Source: Rattus norvegicus (Eukaryota; Chordata; Mammalia; Rodentia; Muridae). Taken from it: a stretch of DNA of 64,000 bases. The translations under genes were made by a program, and so were the position numbers. Below the pieces are notes generated by a model. That model saw only the letters and a list, made by a program, of their open reading frames with translations, was not told the origin of the DNA and did not search any database. Where the stretch lies: assembly GCF_036323735.1 (NCBI RefSeq), contig NC_086034.1:68427939-68491938 (forward strand). The letters run 5' to 3'. Within the stretch, counting starts at the first letter, position 1, and every line of letters begins with the position of its first letter. Below, in pieces: positions 46,516 through 59,069 of this stretch.

Positions 46516-48395
46516 TCAAAATATTCACAGTGTTACTATATTCTATTGGTTGCTATGTCATATTTTCTCTAACCTCTATAATTATCATAATGTCCACTAC
46601 TTAATTATATTTTGACTTTCACTGACTCTGGGGCTGCTGATATGATCAACCTTAATTCAAAAAAATCTCATCTGTTGAAACTTAACTGAAGGAAGTGTTC
46701 ATATGGAGAAAAACAATCAAAATGAACCCTGGCTGTGTTTTCATGACTCAATATTGTTACCAACTTATTATATTGCCTGTTATTAATTTCTGGATTCACT
46801 TTGCTATGTTTGTTTTTTATTTACTATGAACTTAGTATGTTCAGATTTTTTTTTTGATCTATCAAGTATCCTATCAATTTCCGGTGGGAACTTTGAAGCA
46901 GCAGCAGTTAACTGGATTTTTAAATGAGTCACTCTTAGTGATTATATGCTGTAATGATTAGTTTGGACTAAGTTATATTTCAAGTCAACGAAAGCAGTTT
47001 ATATGGTATTCAATATTTCAGTATGGTGAAAACTATCTTAAAATTAAGGATTCAGAGACGTATTAAAAGTATAGAGAATGGGTAAAGCAAACCTCAGAAA
47101 TTACTTTACAAAAATTACAGATAACTCTAAGGAAAATGGCCCTGAAAACGTTTTTTAGGAGAAATAGAACTGAATAATGAAAACATGGGAAAACTTGTCA
47201 TGAAATCAGAGAAATGTGGGCTAAAAGACTGGGATACCATTTTCTCCAATGAGGACCCCCAAGGGTTGGAAATGCCAGCTCTCTTTGTTGATTGAAAGTG
47301 TGGAAAAGATGCCGCAACAGTATTGGTGGGCACATGCTGGTGTTTTGAAGGCAACTTAATGTAATTATGAAAGAATTGATAGACCTCTGTTAGAAAGCTC
47401 ACAGGAATCCATGCTCTTGTATCTTGCGACCTCCAACCGGAAGTCATTTATGGCTACAAAGGGTGATTGTTATTATTTTGTTTTGTTTCATTACATACTC
47501 ATCTTGGACCAGCTGGTCCCAGGTTGCAGCAGCCTTTATAAAACATCTGTGACAAGTGAACTGGACTGCTTCTGAAGTGCTGACTCAAGAGGCCCATGAC
47601 TTGTCTGCTGACATTTTATTGGCAAAAGCATGTCATGTGACCATTGCCTGTGAAATCGGGAGGCATAGTCTTTCTTCTGAGCAAGCTTTGTAGGCAGGAG
47701 GCAAATGTTCTGAGCAAGAAAAACATTCAATTTTACCTTTTGATCAAGCAGCCGATCAATGTTGCCACATCTTTTACAAACCTATATGAAGTGATTGATA
47801 ATAGGCACCTATGGTAAGGGCTGAAACATCTATGTAACAGCATCAAGAAACAAAGTGACAAGAACAAGCCCCAATACTTTGGAACAGCGTCTATAACAAA
47901 CCTCTATATGCAGAGACCAGGGAAAAAAAAAGAAAAGAATAGAAAAAAGAACCAGCATCAACAACATACCAAAGCAAAACAAACATTCTCCCTCCACAAA
48001 AAGCAAAACAAAACGAAAACAATCCTTTTTTTATGAGCTCTGTATGTCAAAAAAATCTAACATTAAGGTACTTACAGGCCTGGCTTGCTTCTGAGGAGGA
48101 ACCAAAAATTTTCCTTGCCTATTTCCAAGTTCTTGGGACTAGGATGTCATCAGCTGTGGGGACCATAATCAGTCAAGCCAAGCACAGTTTGGGAAAACAA
48201 ATTATGTGTGTGTGTGTGTAAAAATGAAAATAAAATGGTCTAGGGAAACAGGGCAAGAAATACAGAAGAATGAACGTTTAAGTTTGTTTGTGTTCTAGTC
48301 GGTATTATTTTCACACTTTAAAGGAAATTAGTTAAATTTAAAGCAACTATTGTGCAATTAAATATGTTAGTACCGGCTAATTTTGACCTGTAGTA
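46516..48395. other. Unassigned, with an A-rich patch
   Basis: 47530-47720 (CTGACATTTTATTGGCAAAA, GGGAGGCATAGTCTTTC) vaguely recalls an ancient mammalian LTR or DNA-transposon repeat that I cannot name. 47925-48025 is A-rich. A 106-residue minus frame at 47127-47447 has no known domain. Confidence 0.4.
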
Positions 48396-48410
48396 ATGAA
48401 CACTATTCTT
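48396..48410. repeat. Target-site duplication (left) of L1 at 48411-49552
   Basis: ATGAACACTATTCTT, identical to 49553-49567. Confidence 0.9.
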
Positions 48411-49552
48411 CTTTTTTTTTTCTTTTCTTTTTTTATTAACTTGAGTATTTCTTATATACATTTCAAGTGTTATTCCCTTTCCCGGTATCCGGGCAAACAT
48501 CCCCCTCCCCCCTCCCCTTCTTATGGGTGTTCCCCTCCCAACCCTCCCCCCATTGCCGCCCTCCCCCCAACAGTCTAGTTCACTGGGGGTTCAGTCTTAG
48601 CAGGACCCAGGGCTTCCCCTTCCACTGGTGCTCTTACTAGGATATGCATTGCTACCTATGAGGTCAGAGTCCAGGGTCAGTCCATGTATAGTCTTTGGGT
48701 AGGGGCTTAGTCCCTGGAAGCTCTGGTTGCTTGGCATTGTTGTACATATGGAGTCTCGAGCCCCTTCAAGCTCTTCCAGTTCTTTCTCTGATTCCTTCAA
48801 CGGGGGTCCTATTCTCAGTTCAGTGGTTTGCTGCTGGCATTCGCCTCTGTATTTGCTGTATTCTGGCTGTGTCTCTCAGGAGCGATCTACATCCGGCTCC
48901 TGTCGGTCTGCACTTCTTTGCTTCATCCATCTTGTCTATTTGGGTGGCTGTATATGTATGGGCCACATGTGGGGCAGACTCTGAATGGGTGTTCCTTCTG
49001 TCTCTGTTTTAATCTTTGCCTCTCTCTTCCCTGCCAAGGGTATTCTTGTTCCCCTTTTAAAGAAGGAGTGAAGCATTCACATTTTGATCAACCGTCTTGA
49101 GTTTCATTTGCTCTAGGCATCTAGGGTAATTCAAGCATTTGGGCTAATAGCCACTTATCAATGAGTGCATACCATGTATGTCTTTCTGTGATTGGGTTAG
49201 CTCACTCAGGATGATGTTTTCCAGTTCCAACCATTTGCCTACGAATTTCATAAAGTCGTTGTTTTTGATAGCTGAGTAATATTCCATTGTGTAGATGTAC
49301 CACATTTTCTGTATCCATTCCTCTGTTGAAGGGCATCTGGGTTCTTTCCAGCTTCTGGCTATTATAAATAAGGCTGCGATGAACATAGTGGAGTACGTGT
49401 CTTTTTTATATGTTGGGGCATCTTTTGGGTATATGCCCAAGAGAGGTATAGCTGGATCCTCAGGCAGTTCAATGTCCAATTTTCTGAGGAACCTCCAGAC
49501 TGATTTCCAGAATGGTTGTACCAGTTTGCAATCCCACCAACAATGGAGGAGT
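48411..49552 (-). mobile_element. Young 5'-truncated L1 (3' UTR plus ORF2 end)
   Basis: About 1.14 kb of L1 3' end in minus orientation, of the same family as the full-length copy. It keeps the ORF2 terminus, the G-rich 3' UTR tract, AATAAA and an A-rich tail (48411-48434, read as T). Flanks are perfect 15-bp repeats, ATGAACACTATTCTT, at 48396-48410 and 49553-49567. The 5' break falls at ...CAATGGAGGAGT in the ORF2 coding region. Confidence 0.95.
49144..49552 (-). pseudogene. L1 ORF2 C-terminal fragment
   Basis: In-frame C-terminal piece of ORF2p, about 136 residues, ending in HSLISGY, with the 5' part missing by truncation. The open frame runs past the insertion into the flank (to 49605), but those residues are not L1. 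No catalytic domain is left. Confidence 0.88.
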
Positions 49553-49567
49553 ATGAACACTATTCTT
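49553..49567. repeat. Target-site duplication (right) of L1 at 48411-49552
   Basis: Second perfect copy of ATGAACACTATTCTT. Confidence 0.9.
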
Positions 49568-50104
49568 AATGTAATTTGCACATGTTTGCTGAAAGCCAAG
49601 CTCACAATTTGATGTCCACAAAAATGATTAATGATATCAGCTATTGGCTAGCATGGCTGCCGTGGTTGCTTTTATCATCGAAAACATCTTCTGATGCTGA
49701 AACCTACAGCTGGATTAAGGATCAGGTACATTCCTATTTGCTTATATCACAGACATAATGTTCTTTATGAGTTCAATAATAGATGTGAATTCTTTCCCCA
49801 GGAAAATGTACTCGAGATGACATAATCATCATGATTTTAGGCATTCGTAGGGTCCGCTAATTTAACTCTTAAGCACTTTTAGTACTAAAGGTGCTTTAGA
49901 AAAACAACACACTTCTTGGAAAGTTATTAAGAAAAGGATTTACATATAATGAGGCTGTTTTGGTGAGTTCAAATTCTATACTAAAATTATATTGTGCCAT
50001 ACACTTGTCATTGGACACCCGTGTCTTTTTAAATTCATATTGCAAGCATTTCTCACATGTTTGTGGACTGGAGGAATAAATATCATTAAAATTACTGATA
50101 GAAG
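49568..50104. other. Unassigned
   Basis: Single-copy-looking flank of the truncated L1. Nothing recognised. Confidence 0.5.
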
Positions 50105-50405
50105 TCAGCTATGATGGTTAATCCTAATTGTCAACTTGGATGAGATTTAGAACCACCTGTAAGAAGGGCGTTTGAGCATACTGGCGGGGATTATTCTGAT
50201 TAGGTTAGTTGAGATGAGTCAGCCTGCACATTATGGGTATCATTGCAGGAGCTAGGATGCTAGGCTTTAGAGAGACTGTGAGTCTCTGATTCTTTACTAG
50301 AGATGCAGTGTGAGCAAATGTTTCAAGGACCTGCCAGTGTAACTTCCCTGCTACTGTAATGCAGAAGAACTGTGTGCTTTCTCCTTCAACTGACTTTGTC
50401 AGATC
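50105..50405 (+). mobile_element. ERVL/MaLR-like LTR fragment
   Basis: Begins ATGATGGTTAATCCTAATTG then TCAACTTGG and ends TTCTCCTTCAACTGACTTTG then TCAG, the pattern of a rodent MaLR-like LTR on the plus strand. It is diverged, the exact subfamily is not known to me, and no internal region is present. Confidence 0.5.
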
Positions 50406-50634
50406 ATCCCATGAACAGGAAACGTTATCTGGATGCCAACATACAAAAACAATGTTAGTTTTAGATGTATGTGTGAGTGGGTGGGTAGATGGATGAATGG
50501 ATGGGCAAATACGTTATAGTGCGTTAAAAACAAAGCGTTTTTCAATTTATTCAACACTATAGTGTTATTTGACACTAAAGAGAAAGAAACCCTGCCATTT
50601 AAATGGCTGGATCCAGAGGGCATAATACAAGGTA

Positions 50635-50960
50635 AAATAAGACATGTACAAGAAGTGAACTAATCACTAGACCTTACATACAGATTCTAAAATAGTAGAT
50701 GTTATAGAAGTAAGAACAGTGCAAGGTGCCAGGGCTTGACAAAGAAGGGAAAGGATAAACAAGGGCATACTATTACAAGTGATAAATAATTTATAAAGCA
50801 ACACTATACAGCAGAATGGCCATGGCTAATACACAATATCATGCATTATATGTTCAGAATTGCTGGCTATATTTGTATTGAACAACCACCACAAAATGGG
50901 CCTGAGAGGTGACTGGGAATTAATGTGTTTCTGGCCATCATGGGTGATGGCGTCATAGAT
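50635..50960 (+). mobile_element. Ancient L1M 3' UTR relic
   Basis: AGATGTTATAGAAGTAAGAACAGTG, GCCAGGGCTTG, CAACACTATACAGCAGAATGG and CTAATACACAATATCATG have the order and spacing of the mammalian L1M 3' UTR on the plus strand. It is strongly decayed. Confidence 0.5.
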
Positions 50961-51449
50961 TATACTTGTCTATAAGGTTAGAGTGATATGTGTTATTAGG
51001 AATGAATAACCCAGTATGTGTATGTGTAGAAGCAATCAGGCCATGGCACAGATGTGGAGATCAGATGACAACTTGAAGAGATAAGTTCTCTCCAAGTATA
51101 GGTGGGCAGCTTATATGTGATGACCAAACCTCAGTGACATATGAGAGTTTTTAATATTATTTTTATTTTTTAAAAAGTTCTCAATTAATCTGAAATTTTA
51201 GTTTCTTAACAAAACTATGTTTGCCCTGATTAACTACATACAACCACTGGTCACCTGTATTGGGAGAACAAATGCAGAATATTACTATTGCTACAGTAAT
51301 TTCCCTCAGACAGCTCTGTTGTGGCTCCTGTATGCCAGACTTTAATGTGAATGAAGATAAAATTAAGATTAAATTATTCTAAATAAAGAATCATCTAGAA
51401 AGAAGCAATATTTCTCAGTTCACAGGTACTCTTTTATAGGTTATCATAT
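50961..51449. other. Unassigned
   Basis: Nothing recognised between an ancient L1 3' UTR and a MIR-like relic. Confidence 0.5.
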
Positions 51450-51620
51450 CTGTCTCCCGTAACAATCTCGTAAGTCTAATACTATCTTCATTGTACAAAT
51501 GAAGCCATCAGGACAAACAGAGGTTGTGGTCAACTCTCAGTTGGACATCCCTGTGTTTTAAACTCTGATCCTGACTGTGCTCGGTGAACTCCCTCACTTC
51601 CCAATCCTTTGTCTTCCCCC
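51450..51620 (-). mobile_element. MIR-like relic
   Basis: GTAACAATCTCGTAAGTCTA, TACTATCTTCATTGTACAAA then TGAAGCC, and GACAAACAGAGGTTGTGG follow MIR spacing in minus orientation. Confidence 0.45.
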
Positions 51621-52969
51621 ATCTCTGGCCAGTATAATTGTAGACTTTCGACTAACAAAGCTCTCACATGTACTTGTTATACATAAAGTAGCTTTATGAG
51701 TCAAGTAATAATGTTTATATCTACAGCAATGGAATGACTTGCCCTATGAAATATAATGTAGGATAACTAACGTGCACAGACTCTGTCAACCAGAGCCAGC
51801 ACCCAGCATGGACCTCTCTTAGCCCTTCCACCCATAGAACATCAATCGCTTTACTCTGTCTCCAAGGCCACTGTTTGAAACTGGAAATGAGACTGCAGAA
51901 TATTTCACAGAAAAATTGATACCACAAAGCCAATATTTAATCATCAGATAGCATAAGATTAGCTATAGAATATTACCTATATTTGGAACTCTTCATCAAA
52001 GGGAGACCGTCAACAAGGTTCCAAAAACCTGGGCTAGCAGGCTAGCCATGGCCTGGGATGTCTTCAATCCTAGATCCATTCTCCAGTGCTACAACATATA
52101 ACTGACAGATGCCCTTATAGAAAATGCAAGCCTAGTTTTGTTTCTAAAAATTATCTACTGACAAATTAAAATAGTAATATACCCATAAGGCTGTACTACA
52201 TCAGTCATAACCCTGGAGCTGGGGGAGGGCTAAGTCAGCAGCTGTGTACTCATGCATAGCTTGGATGTGGACTAGTTGCTTTTTACCATCTGCCTAGAGA
52301 TGCTGTCAGCTTGCCACGCTATGCTCCCATGGGATTCTTGTCATTCAGAAGCTCTCCATTAGAAGAGACAAAAGCTTTATTGATTTGCTTAAGCGTATCC
52401 TGCATAGAAACATAGTAAAATTTTTTTGAGTGATACTTTATCAAATTTACTAACTTAAAGGACATAAAGCAGGCAAGATTGAAACTCACTATCGAATTTA
52501 AATGGCACAGTAAATGCTGTAGTATTAAGGGAAAGAACATTTTGAATGCTGATGCTCCTCCAAAGAAATAAAAAGTAAAATAAATGGCAGAGAACTCCAG
52601 ATCAATTTATCTATTTATTCAATAATTCATTTTGAAGAAAGGCAACTGTACAATGCCAGGTACAAGGTATCAATTAGAAAGGTATCAATTAGAAAGATAC
52701 AGGACTTTCTAAGCTGTGGCCTACAGAGAACTTTTAGGGGTCACTGAGGTTAATATAAGTATGGGTAGGAGGGAGCCAAGGAAATTTCAAGTGCCCCCAT
52801 TTCCTGGCAGATAGCAGTGTAACTCAGAATATGTCTATGATATAAGGGGGTTTTGATGTTTAAAGAAAATTGGATGGCTCAGGTAAATTTGTAAATAATT
52901 GTCTTTGAGACTTAGTGGTGGCCATGTTCATTCTGTATCTATCATGTAGCATTACAGGTATCACTGATT
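51621..52969. other. Unassigned apart from a 15-bp duplication
   Basis: No gene or named repeat seen in this stretch other than the duplication at 52666-52695. Confidence 0.5.
52666..52695. repeat. 15-bp perfect tandem duplication
   Basis: GGTATCAATTAGAAA occurs twice head to tail at 52666-52680 and 52681-52695. Confidence 0.95.
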
Positions 52970-53105
52970 TTATCTTTACCCTAGCTGTAATAAGTCTGAT
53001 TATCTTCTTTATATACAAAACTGGCCTGGTGAAACGTTTGCCAGTTGGCCAAGGGCAAGACTAGAATTCATTGAGCTTAGACTTCCTTCTGGAGTGTTAG
53101 AATCA
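52970..53105 (-). mobile_element. Possible MIR relic
   Basis: TATACAAAACTGGCCTGGTG then AAACG, and GGCCAAGGGCAAGACTAGAA weakly resemble MIR in minus orientation. Tentative. Confidence 0.33.
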
Positions 53106-53189
53106 AAGAATCCTATATATTAGAGAAGTTTGTTGGCTAATTGTTTCTCTGGCTCTGCGATTTAAAACCAACAAACCAACAGACAAACA

Positions 53190-53560
53190 AACCATTGTCA
53201 CCAAGAACAACACAGAGAAGGAAAAGGTTTATCTGGCTTTGAAATCACAGTTCATCACTGAAGGAAACTAGGGCAGGAGCCATATAGAAAAACTGATACT
53301 GGCTCAATATTAGAGTGAACCAAAATTTTATTTTCTTTTACATATTTTTAAACTCAATCTACGTGCCTGCCCAAGGAATAGTTCAATGCAAAGTGGGCTG
53401 GGCCTTCCCACATCATTCAATAATCAAGATGATACTTCATAGGTGTTTCCACAGACACAGGCAACCTAGGAAATTCTTCAATACAGGCTACTCAGTAAAG
53501 GCTGCTTTAGAGGACTCTAGGCTGTATCAACAGGACATTTGAAGCTAAGTAGGATAGCTA
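53190..53560 (-). mobile_element. ERVL/MaLR-like LTR fragment
   Basis: Same family as 34640-35025. GGTTTATCTGGCTTTG, CATCACTGAAGGAAACTAGG then GCAGGAGCC, and GTGGGCTGGGCCTTCCCACATC are shared landmarks. Internal deletions are evident. Non-coding. Confidence 0.58.
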
Positions 53561-53843
53561 GCTTCTATTTCTTCTAAACATACACTAAATATTTATTAAA
53601 ATAAACAAAACCTGTATAAAGACAGTTACTACAGATGTTGCGGTTACTGCATAATCTAGACTTAATGGGAACTCCATGGTTATTACATGGTAGTTATCTA
53701 TCTGTAGTTGTCTAGCCACTCCCTCTGCTACATGGCTCATGCAATCCAGCCTCCTTTCACATACAACCGTATCTGTGATGTATATGATGTATATCTACAT
53801 ATCTCAACAGATTTTGAAACACTCTTTGTACCAGCCCTGTTCG

Positions 53844-53892
53844 TTCTCTCTCTCTGTCTCTCTCTCTCTGTCTCCCTCCCTCCCTCCCTTCT
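53844..53892. repeat. (TC)n(TCCC)n tract
   Basis: Pyrimidine-only run of TCTC/TGTC units then CCCT units. Confidence 0.88.
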
Positions 53893-53929
53893 TCCATATA
53901 TAATAAACATGTCAAACCCCAGGAATTTT

Positions 53930-54317
53930 AGAAGATCAGCGTTCTTTCTGCAAGTATTTGCATCTATCTCAGTAGGAACTGACTTGGATAGTAACGTCAC
54001 AGGAAGACCAACAGCATCAACTAATCTGGACCCCTGAGAACTTCCAGAGACTAAGCCACCAACCAAAGAAGATGCATGGGCTGGTCTGTGGCTCTCAGCA
54101 CAAATGTAGCAGAGGACTACCTTGTTTGACCCAATGGGAGAGGATGCACCTAATGCTGTAGAGACTTAATGCTCCAGAGAAAGGGAATCCCCAGGGCTGA
54201 ACACCTTCTCAGAGGCAATGGGGAGGTCAGATGGGTGAAGAACTCTGAGTGAGGGGGAACCTGGAGGAGGGTATTTGGAATGTAAATAAATAAAAAAGTT
54301 AATTAAAAATAATAGAA
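53930..54317 (+). mobile_element. Old L1 3' UTR fragment (Lx-type)
   Basis: Plus-strand L1 3' UTR with CTGGACCCCTGAGAACTTCCAGAG and the terminal GGAATGTAAATAAATAAAAAAG. AGATCAGCGTT near 53932 and AGATCAGCATT near 54322 may be a decayed target-site duplication. The 5' limit is uncertain. Confidence 0.7.
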
Positions 54318-54783
54318 AAAAGATCAGCATTATGCTCAGTCTCATCTATTCTGTAGTAAGTAATCAGCTAAATTCCTTCATTATTCACGCACCAGCCTCC
54401 AGAAGAGTTTGCACCTTGTAGCATTTGGGTGGCTTTCAACTGAAGAGTGGAATTTACACACACAGACAGTCCCTAGGGAATATTGACACCAGAGAGGATT
54501 TTCAAGCCTCCAAAGCGATATTATCCACTCCGTTACATTGTTTACATTTTTCACATTTTGCATCTTCAGTATCATGCTTTAGACTTAGTTTGGAGTAGAG
54601 ACATAGATGTCTCTTCCCTTATATGGTTACATCCTTGCTCTTCACCAGGGACTTTTACAGTGCTCCACTCAGAAGGTATCCCTGGAATTATCTCTAGCAG
54701 ATCTGTATACAAAATGCAACAGAGAGGGAGAGGGAAGAGTGGCTAAGGTGGCGGGGGTGGGGGGGGAGGGAATAGGGAGAATG
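54318..54783. other. Unassigned
   Basis: Nothing recognised. A G-rich patch GGCGGGGGTGGGGGGGGAGG (54750-54769) leads into the TG tract. Confidence 0.5.
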
Positions 54784-54916
54784 ATGTGTGTGTGTGTGTG
54801 TGTATGTGCATGTGTGTATGCATGTGCATGTGTGTATGTGCATGTGTATATGTGTGTATGTATGTATGTGCATGTGTATATGTGTGTGTATGTGTATATG
54901 TGTGTGTATGTGTGTA
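54784..54916. repeat. (TG)n-rich interrupted microsatellite
   Basis: TG runs interrupted by TATG, CATG and TATA units. Alternating purine-pyrimidine sequence with Z-DNA potential. Histidine/threonine-rich frames here are artefacts. Confidence 0.92.
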
Positions 54917-55042
54917 GTATATATTATATGAAATATACACATTTAAAATTTGTATGTGTTATATGTGTGTCTGTTTTTCAGGACTTTTTATTTTCTTTGT
55001 TTTAATTTATTCTTCTTTGTGTTTCATTTGCCTTTTGTTTAA

Positions 55043-55044
<2 letters not shown>

Positions 55045-55099
<55 letters not shown>
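55045..55099. repeat. (GA)27 microsatellite
   Basis: Pure GA repeat. Confidence 0.95.
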
Positions 55100-55102
<3 letters not shown>

Positions 55103-55278
55103 ACAGAGGGTTGGGTGAGTTTGGAAGTAGGAAATGTGATAATAATATGTTGTATGAAAAATAATTAATTTTTAAATAGGCAAACAAGAAACTAAATGTA
55201 ATATACAATACCAATTTCTTACAGTCTTTGTAAGTATATCATATACAATATAAGAAATAATTTGGAGTCAATATTTTT

Positions 55279-55871
55279 TTACTGGATATTTTTATTTACA
55301 TTTCAAATTCCCTTTCCTGATTTCCTGGCCATAAACTCTCTATCCTATTCCCCTCCTCTTCTTCCATGAGGGTGTTCACCCACCCAGCCAGCTATCCCTT
55401 CCCATCTCTCTGCCCTGACATTCCCTTTTACTGGGGTATTGAGCCTTGGCAGGACCAAGGGCTTCTCCTCCCACTGGTGCCCAACAGGCCATTCTCTGGT
55501 ACATATGCACCTGGAGCCCTGTGTCTGTCCATGTGTTGTCTTTGGGTAGTGGTTTAGTCCTTGGGAGCTCTGGTTGGTTGGTATTGTTGTTCATATGGGG
55601 TGGCAAACCCCTTCAGCTCCTTCAATCCTTTCTCTAACTCCTCCAGTGGTGTCCCCGTTCTCAGTTCAATGGATTGTTGCCAGCATTTGCCTCTGTATTT
55701 GTCACATTCTGGCTGAGCCTCTCAGGAGACAGCTATATCAGGCTCCTGTCAGCACGCACCTGTTGGCTTCATCAATATCGTCTAGGTTTGGCGGCTGTAT
55801 ATATCTAGGGTAGATCCCCAGGTGGGGCAGGCTCTGAATGGTCATTCCTTCAGCCTCTGCTCCAAACTTTC
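55279..55871 (-). mobile_element. L1 3' UTR fragment with 17-bp duplications
   Basis: Minus-strand L1 3' UTR resembling 24585-25180. It is flanked by TTGGAGTCAATATTTTT (55262-55278) and TTGGAGTCAGTATTTTT (55872-55888), a 17-bp target-site duplication with one mismatch. The single change and diverged body indicate an older insertion than the 21, 39 and 48 kb copies. Confidence 0.9.
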
Positions 55872-55888
55872 TTGGAGTCAGTATTTTT

Positions 55889-57843
55889 GCAAATTTTCCT
55901 TGTATTAATAAGGAGATTCAAATTGAAATTTCATCAGGTGTTTAATTACATGAGTATGCTTCACACCTACAGCCTCAATAGATACCAATTCTCACTGTCA
56001 TTTTTGTATGCCTGTTGTTTTATGTTCCGTTATCAAGTAGCTGTTCCTCTAACTATAGCATTTATTTTTGGGAGAAAGGCAAAACTCACGGGTCTAACAC
56101 ACGTTGGGAGATTTGATCAGTTATCTGTGACGTGACATGGCCTGAGAATTTTAGCCAACTGTATTGCTTCATATTTAGTGATGACTTAATTCATCAGGTA
56201 TTCTTCATTACAAAATTTCTCATGCGAGTGACAGAAACATACAAAAATAAGAAGGCATGCTGAGAGTGCTTGCAGTAACATCAGAGAAGAAATATTTGAG
56301 CAGGGATGGGAGCAGAGATAAGGAGCTGCTGACTCCTAAGGAAACAAGACTGCCTGATTGGAATCCTGAAAGCCAGTGTGATGGCCGAGATATCCAGCAG
56401 AGCCACCCAAAGTCATTACTGGTACTGTTCCGCTCCGGCCTGCCATGACAGGCCTTTCCATTCTCCATGGGATTTGATCAGCTGCTATCAGCACATTCTA
56501 TTTCTGTTTCTATGGCCCGTGCTCTTCTTTCCTATGATGCTACCTAAATGTCTGAGGTTCTTCCAGGTTCCTTGGGAAACGTGATTCTTTCCATGAGCCT
56601 TCAGTAAAACAAATAAAATATCAATCGTATCAGGCTAATTGGGACTTCACCTTAGAGTTACCTTTGCTTAGGGATGAATTTTGTATTTAAGGAAGCAGTA
56701 TGTTTTGGTAGTGTTTACTTATCAATGACTAACACTGAAGATCTGGACAGAGGTTTCCATTTCTACTTCTCCAATGCCTATATCCTATTTGTTGACATTT
56801 CTAGTAAATAGAAATAGTGGAGAATATCCTATGGGATCAAAATTAATCATGGTATCAATTATGAAACAAGACTAAAGGAGTTGAGGAGGCTCAATTGTTA
56901 AGTAACTAGTTATTGCGAAGGGCTATGATAAAAATTCCTCTCCACCACTAGGATGCTTATAGAATCTGAGAAATCAAGAGAAGGGGAAGTAAAAATAAAA
57001 AAGCAGTAGACCAAATAAATGTTTTTGTATATCTTTTTTACAGGTGAAATCCTGGTCTTTGTATATTTCGTAGATCATAATTTAAATTACAGATGGATGG
57101 AGCTTTAAAAATGAAAAACGAGAAGTATTTAATCAATAACTGTAGATTTGTGTTTTAATAGGCTTGTAGCAAGTAGTAAACACATTGTGATATCAGAATA
57201 CAAGTGATTCATTGTCACTTGAATTATAGCAATTGTAGAGGTGATTAGGAATGCCCTGTGTCACAGAGGATAATGAGCTAAATAAATTGTTATTAAATGT
57301 TCTGCTAAGTCGTCCTGATGTTGTAGTGCACCTGCAGTTGACTCAAATAATCTGAAGCAGGAAACCAGACTGAGTCAGCTGAGTGAGGGTTCTACAAGAA
57401 GTGACACAAAACCGACAAGCAAGATATACACTAGGTCTATCCACAGCGGGATTTCCCACATACAGAAGACCTCCTTCCAAACTCACAAGAGAGTCAACGT
57501 ATTTTGGCAAAGCCTTTCGCAATAGAAACAATTTACTATCACTGAGGTTTGCTGAGCAGAACAAAAGACCAAAGAATTTGCCCATGCACATCTCCCTTTC
57601 CTAAGCATAAGAAACATTCAAACAACCAAGATCCTCTAAAGCCTTTGAACAGTGTGTTGGTCGCAGTGGTACCCAACTCTTTCAACTGGAGCAGCTATGT
57701 TTGTACGTCAGCAGTAGTGTCTCTCACCTCATCCTCACAGTTCATTCAGTAATTATTTTGTTCCATCACTGCTCACAGAGTCCACATTGGACCAAAGACT
57801 AGACAACCCAGAACCAGAGAAACCCATGAAAGCAAATGTTTAT
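55889..57843. other. Unassigned 2-kb interval
   Basis: 56240-56480 is a GC-higher, repeat-free patch that could be conserved non-coding DNA. No exon with convincing splice sites was found. The rest is AT-rich. Confidence 0.45.
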
Positions 57844-58050
57844 GGGGACTGCAGAGATGGCTCAGAAGTTCAGAGCTGCTCTCCAAGAGAACACAGGTTC
57901 GATTCTCAGCCTTTACATGGTGCTCTACAATTATCTGGAACTCCAATGCCAGGGGATCTGACACCCTCTTCCGATGGCCCCTGGCACTAGGTATCAAATG
58001 GTGTGAAAGCATACATGCAAATAAAACATGCATACATGTAAGGAAACATT
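57844..58050 (+). mobile_element. B3-type SINE
   Basis: Plus-strand SINE starting GGGGACTGCAGAGATGGCTC. It keeps a recognisable B box (GGTTCGATTC at 57897-57906), then CCAATGCCAGGGGATCTGAC and a terminal ATGCAAATAAAACATGC. A 176-residue antisense frame across it is spurious. Confidence 0.87.
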
Positions 58051-58754
58051 TTAAGTGCAAAAGCAAGTGTAAATGATCTTCTGTAGCAAATTGCCTAGAA
58101 TTAGTGATTGTTACTAAATTACCATTAAGTGCAAGACTAAAAAGAAAAATCCCAGGAATAAAGAAGCAAGAGCATGACAGAGATTTGTAAGGATTTCCCA
58201 CATAGAAACTTGTATAGTACTTAGACCTATAGTACATGTATGCTGAGAATCCCAAGAGAATATCAGAGCCTGGGTTGCTCTGATAAGAAAATAGGATCAG
58301 CATAAATCGGATTCTAATGGAGGTGTACTATAGCATCTTGTTGACTCTCACAGCAAAGTAACCAAGTGAAAGTTCCGAAAGAAATTCCTCAAGACTTGTT
58401 TTTTTTCCTGTTCATTCCTCTGTGATATAATCCCACGGGATGAGTTTATATTATTAATAGCGCATTTTTGCTCTTGGATTCATATTATGGATCTGTGATG
58501 CCCACATCTCTAAAAACTACTTTCTCTACACTTGTACTGTGTTAATAGCTCCCCAGGTTGTAGCTCTAGTTCTGGTCACAGGCACTAACTACCACCCCTT
58601 CATCAGATTCTGACAGATACGACAAAATGTAGAAACAAACCCGCAAACCCTGTCTGGAGGAGAAAAAGCTTGCCAGAGTCATTAGAACAAAGTAATACTC
58701 CCCACCAACAATAAATAACATTTATTAAAAACAAAATCTATACAAAGCTTGCTC
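58051..58754. other. Unassigned
   Basis: Nothing recognised between the B3 SINE and the MIR relic. Confidence 0.5.
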
Positions 58755-58950
58755 TTGGACACTTGGTTCATAGATTATGCCAGCAAATGCTTTCTCTCAC
58801 TCTATAAGGTAGAAATTATTTCTCTAAGTTTATAAAGGAGACAACAGGCTCGATTGAATGGCTTGTTTTATGTCACCCAGAGAGTAATTGGATTGAAATG
58901 AAGATTTGTCTGACCACAAATCTATGTCCTTACCTCCTCACCTGAGACTG
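58755..58950 (-). mobile_element. MIR SINE relic
   Basis: CACTCTATAAGGTAGAAATT, TTTATAAAGGAGACAACAGG, TGTCACCCAGAGAGTAATTG and GATTTGTCTGACCACAAATC follow the MIR consensus order in minus orientation. This ancient mammalian SINE predates the rodent radiation. Confidence 0.6.
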
Positions 58951-59069
58951 AATGCCTATATGTGGCTAGGTGCTCCACACATGCTACACTGCAAAGCCAA
59001 GTGCAAAGACCCCCAGTTCTGGATAGAAGAAGATCCTCATTCCTAAGGATGAGAGTACAGCACCAGTCT

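Noticed and set aside
54607..55005. Valine/cysteine- and histidine/threonine-rich frames on both strands
   Set aside because: Products of the TG-rich microsatellite at 54784-54916.
57773..58303. 176-residue minus-strand open frame
   Set aside because: It crosses a plus-strand B3 SINE antisense, has no recognised domain, and the hydrophobic stretch comes from repeat and AT-rich sequence.
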